From NCBI GenBank assembly GCA_007134175.1, contig SLLF01000119.1, forward strand, positions 1-6,971: a stretch of DNA of 6,971 bases, in the 5' to 3' direction. Positions 5,417 through 6,971 of this stretch are shown here, piece by piece. Under the pieces are notes generated by a model. That model saw only the letters and a program-made list of their open reading frames with translations. It was not told the origin of the DNA and did not search any database. Position 1 is the stretch's first letter; each line of letters starts with the position of its first letter. The translations under genes and the position numbers were made by a program. Origin of the DNA: Kiritimatiellia bacterium. GTDB lineage: Bacteria > Verrucomicrobiota > Kiritimatiellia > SLAD01.

Positions 5417-6971
5417 CTAGGTGTCCTGGAATTGCCGGCTGTGCAACAGTGCGTAATGCCCGCCTTGGGACAGCAACTCCTGGTGGGTGCCCGCTTCAAC
5501 GATGCGCCCACCGTCGACGACGACAATCCGGTCCGCGTGTTCGATCGTGGACAGCCGGTGCGCGATCACCAGGGTGGTGCGGGTCTGCATCAGGCGCTCC
5601 AGCGCATCCTGGATCATCTGCTCCGACTCCGAATCCAGCGCGGACGTGGCTTCATCAAGGATCAGGATTGGCGCATCCTTCATGAGTGCACGGGCAATGG
5701 CCAGCCGCTGGCGCTGACCGCCGGAGAGCATGATGCCGTTGTCGCCGATGATTGTGTCGAACCCCTGTGGCAGCGCCTCGATAAAATCCAGTGCATTGGC
5801 CAGGCGCGCGGCGTCCCGTAACGCCGCCTCGGAAACCGGCCCTGGCACGCCATAGGCGATGTTGTTCGCGATGGTGTCGTTGAACAGCACCACCTGCTGG
5901 GTGACGATGGCGATCTGCCGTCGCAGATCCTTCAGCGGATAGGCGTCGATGGGCTGGCCGTCGAGGGTGACGCGCCCCGACAGTGGTTCGTAAAAACGCG
6001 GCAACAGGCTTGCGATGGTGGATTTTCCACTGCCGGAGCGGCCGACCAGGGCCACTGTCTCGCCGGGGCGGATCTCGAAGCTGATGTCCTGCAGCGTGTC
6101 CTGCTCCGCGCCTTCGTATCGGAAACGGACCTGCTCGTAGGCGACATGGCCGTCCGCGCGGTCCAGGTGCAGTGTCCCATGATCCGCCTCGGAATCCAGG
6201 TCCAGTGTCTCGAACAGGCTCTCGCCCGCCGCGATGGCCTTCTGGATCTCGGAGTTGACCTTCACCAGCCGCTTGAGGGGCGCCATCATCAGCGCCGTGG
6301 CCGTGATGAACGAGAGAATGCCGCCCGGTGTTACCGTCTGCATGACCACATCCATGGTTGCCAGGTAGAGCACAATGGCCAGCCCGATCACGGCCACGAG
6401 CTGGACCAGTGGCTGGCTCATGGCTTTCACCACGGTGTAGCGCAGTTGCTGGCGCTTGTTCTGTTCGTTGATTTTCCGGAAGCGCTGCATCTCGTAGTCG
6501 GTGGCGCCGAACACCTTGACTTCGGCATGGCCCCGCAGGGTGTCCTCGGCCACCTGGCCGATGCCGCCCACGGTGGTCTGTAGTCGGCGGGCGATTTTCC
6601 GGAAACGCTTGTTCGCGCTCAGGATGATCTTGGCCAGGAGCGGCGCGAGCGCGAGAAAGATCAGCGTGAGCCAGCCGGCGAGAAAAATCATGTACCCGAT
6701 CAGGAAAATGATCGTGAACGTGTCACGCACCAGGCTGACGACCGACTTGGACGCCGCATCCGCGACCTGGTTGACGTTGTAGGTCAGCTTGGCCTTGAGG
6801 TAACCGAGCGAGCCCCGATCGAAGTAGGCCGTGGGCAGCGTGAGATACTTGTCGAAGACGTCCTGCCGCATGTCCGCGACCACATTGCGGCCCACAATCG
6901 CCATGGTGTAATCGGATGCGAACATGCTGAAGCCGTGGAAGAGAAAGATCCCCACCAGCGCTGCCGGCACC
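5417..6971 (-). CDS. msbA: MsbA, lipid A-core flippase ABC transporter (5' end beyond window)
   Basis: The last 517 or so codons are present; E. coli MsbA has 582, so about 65 N-terminal residues (first transmembrane helix and part of the first loop) lie outside. The protein is a half-transporter that dimerises and uses ATP to flip lipid A-core from the inner to the outer leaflet of the inner membrane. Counting from the first visible codon, the membrane domain spans roughly 1-235, with helices near 5-25, 85-120 and 186-230. The text AYFDRGSLGYL (48-58) and RGHAEVKVFG (146-155) parallels E. coli MsbA. The ATPase domain is intact: Walker A GRSGSGKST (310-318), Q-loop Gln (358-359), signature LSGGQRQR (415-422), Walker B ILILDE with catalytic Glu440, D-loop SALD (443-446) and switch His471. 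In E. coli msbA precedes lpxK; here the next gene is an LpxL-type acyltransferase. The first visible GTG codon is internal, not a start. Confidence 0.93.
   Translation of the reverse strand, partial: VPAALVGIFLFHGFSMFASDYTMAIVGRNVVADMRQDVFDKYLTLPTAYFDRGSLGYLKAKLTYNVNQVADAASKSVVSLVRDTFTIIFLIGYMIFLAGWLTLIFLALAPLLAKIILSANKRFRKIARRLQTTVGGIGQVAEDTLRGHAEVKVFGATDYEMQRFRKINEQNKRQQLRYTVVKAMSQPLVQLVAVIGLAIVLYLATMDVVMQTVTPGGILSFITATALMMAPLKRLVKVNSEIQKAIAAGESLFETLDLDSEADHGTLHLDRADGHVAYEQVRFRYEGAEQDTLQDISFEIRPGETVALVGRSGSGKSTIASLLPRFYEPLSGRVTLDGQPIDAYPLKDLRRQIAIVTQQVVLFNDTIANNIAYGVPGPVSEAALRDAARLANALDFIEALPQGFDTIIGDNGIMLSGGQRQRLAIARALMKDAPILILDEATSALDSESEQMIQDALERLMQTRTTLVIAHRLSTIEHADRIVVVDGGRIVEAGTHQELLSQGGHYALLHSRQFQDT

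Noticed and set aside
4976..5821. A 281-codon + strand frame opposite the acyltransferase and msbA
   Set aside because: It spans the ends of two well-supported minus-strand genes and its translation has low-complexity Gly/Gln/Arg stretches without domain features.

Overview
This window is a fragment of a cell-envelope (lipopolysaccharide or surface-polysaccharide) locus. It probably comes from a GC-rich gammaproteobacterium: base composition is high in G+C, the MsbA aligns by eye with the E. coli protein through most of its length, and an LpxL/HtrB-type acyltransferase sits next to it. The species cannot be fixed from the sequence alone; a halophilic or sulfur-oxidising gammaproteobacterium would fit, but that is a guess.

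Layout from left to right: (1) 2-136, + strand, the last 44 codons of a gene that enters from the left, ending in a hydrophobic segment and a polar tail. (2) 124-894 and 922-1791, - strand, two tandem sulfotransferases of different families with a 27-nt gap, reading toward the left end and preceded by a good sigma70-like promoter at 1863-1890. (3) 1792-2040, a divergent intergenic region. (4) 2041-3141 and 3211-4314, + strand, two tandem paralogous family 4 glycosyltransferases of nearly equal length (366 and 367 aa). (5) 4315-4426, a convergent gap without a recognisable intrinsic terminator. (6) 4427-5377 and 5417-6971, - strand, an LpxL-type Kdo2-lipid A acyltransferase downstream of msbA. 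The msbA gene runs off the right edge and lacks its first ~65 or so codons.

Taken together, the genes suggest assembly and decoration of a lipid A-linked glycan. The acyltransferase finishes lipid A, MsbA flips the lipid A-core across the inner membrane, the two GT4 enzymes add sugars from nucleotide-sugar donors on the cytoplasmic side, and the two PAPS-dependent sulfotransferases may put sulfate on the glycan. The sulfation step is the least ordinary part. No mobile element, RNA gene, CRISPR array or clearly new multigene system was seen. Four starts had to be settled from ribosome-binding sites or family alignment, and three of the genes begin with GTG.
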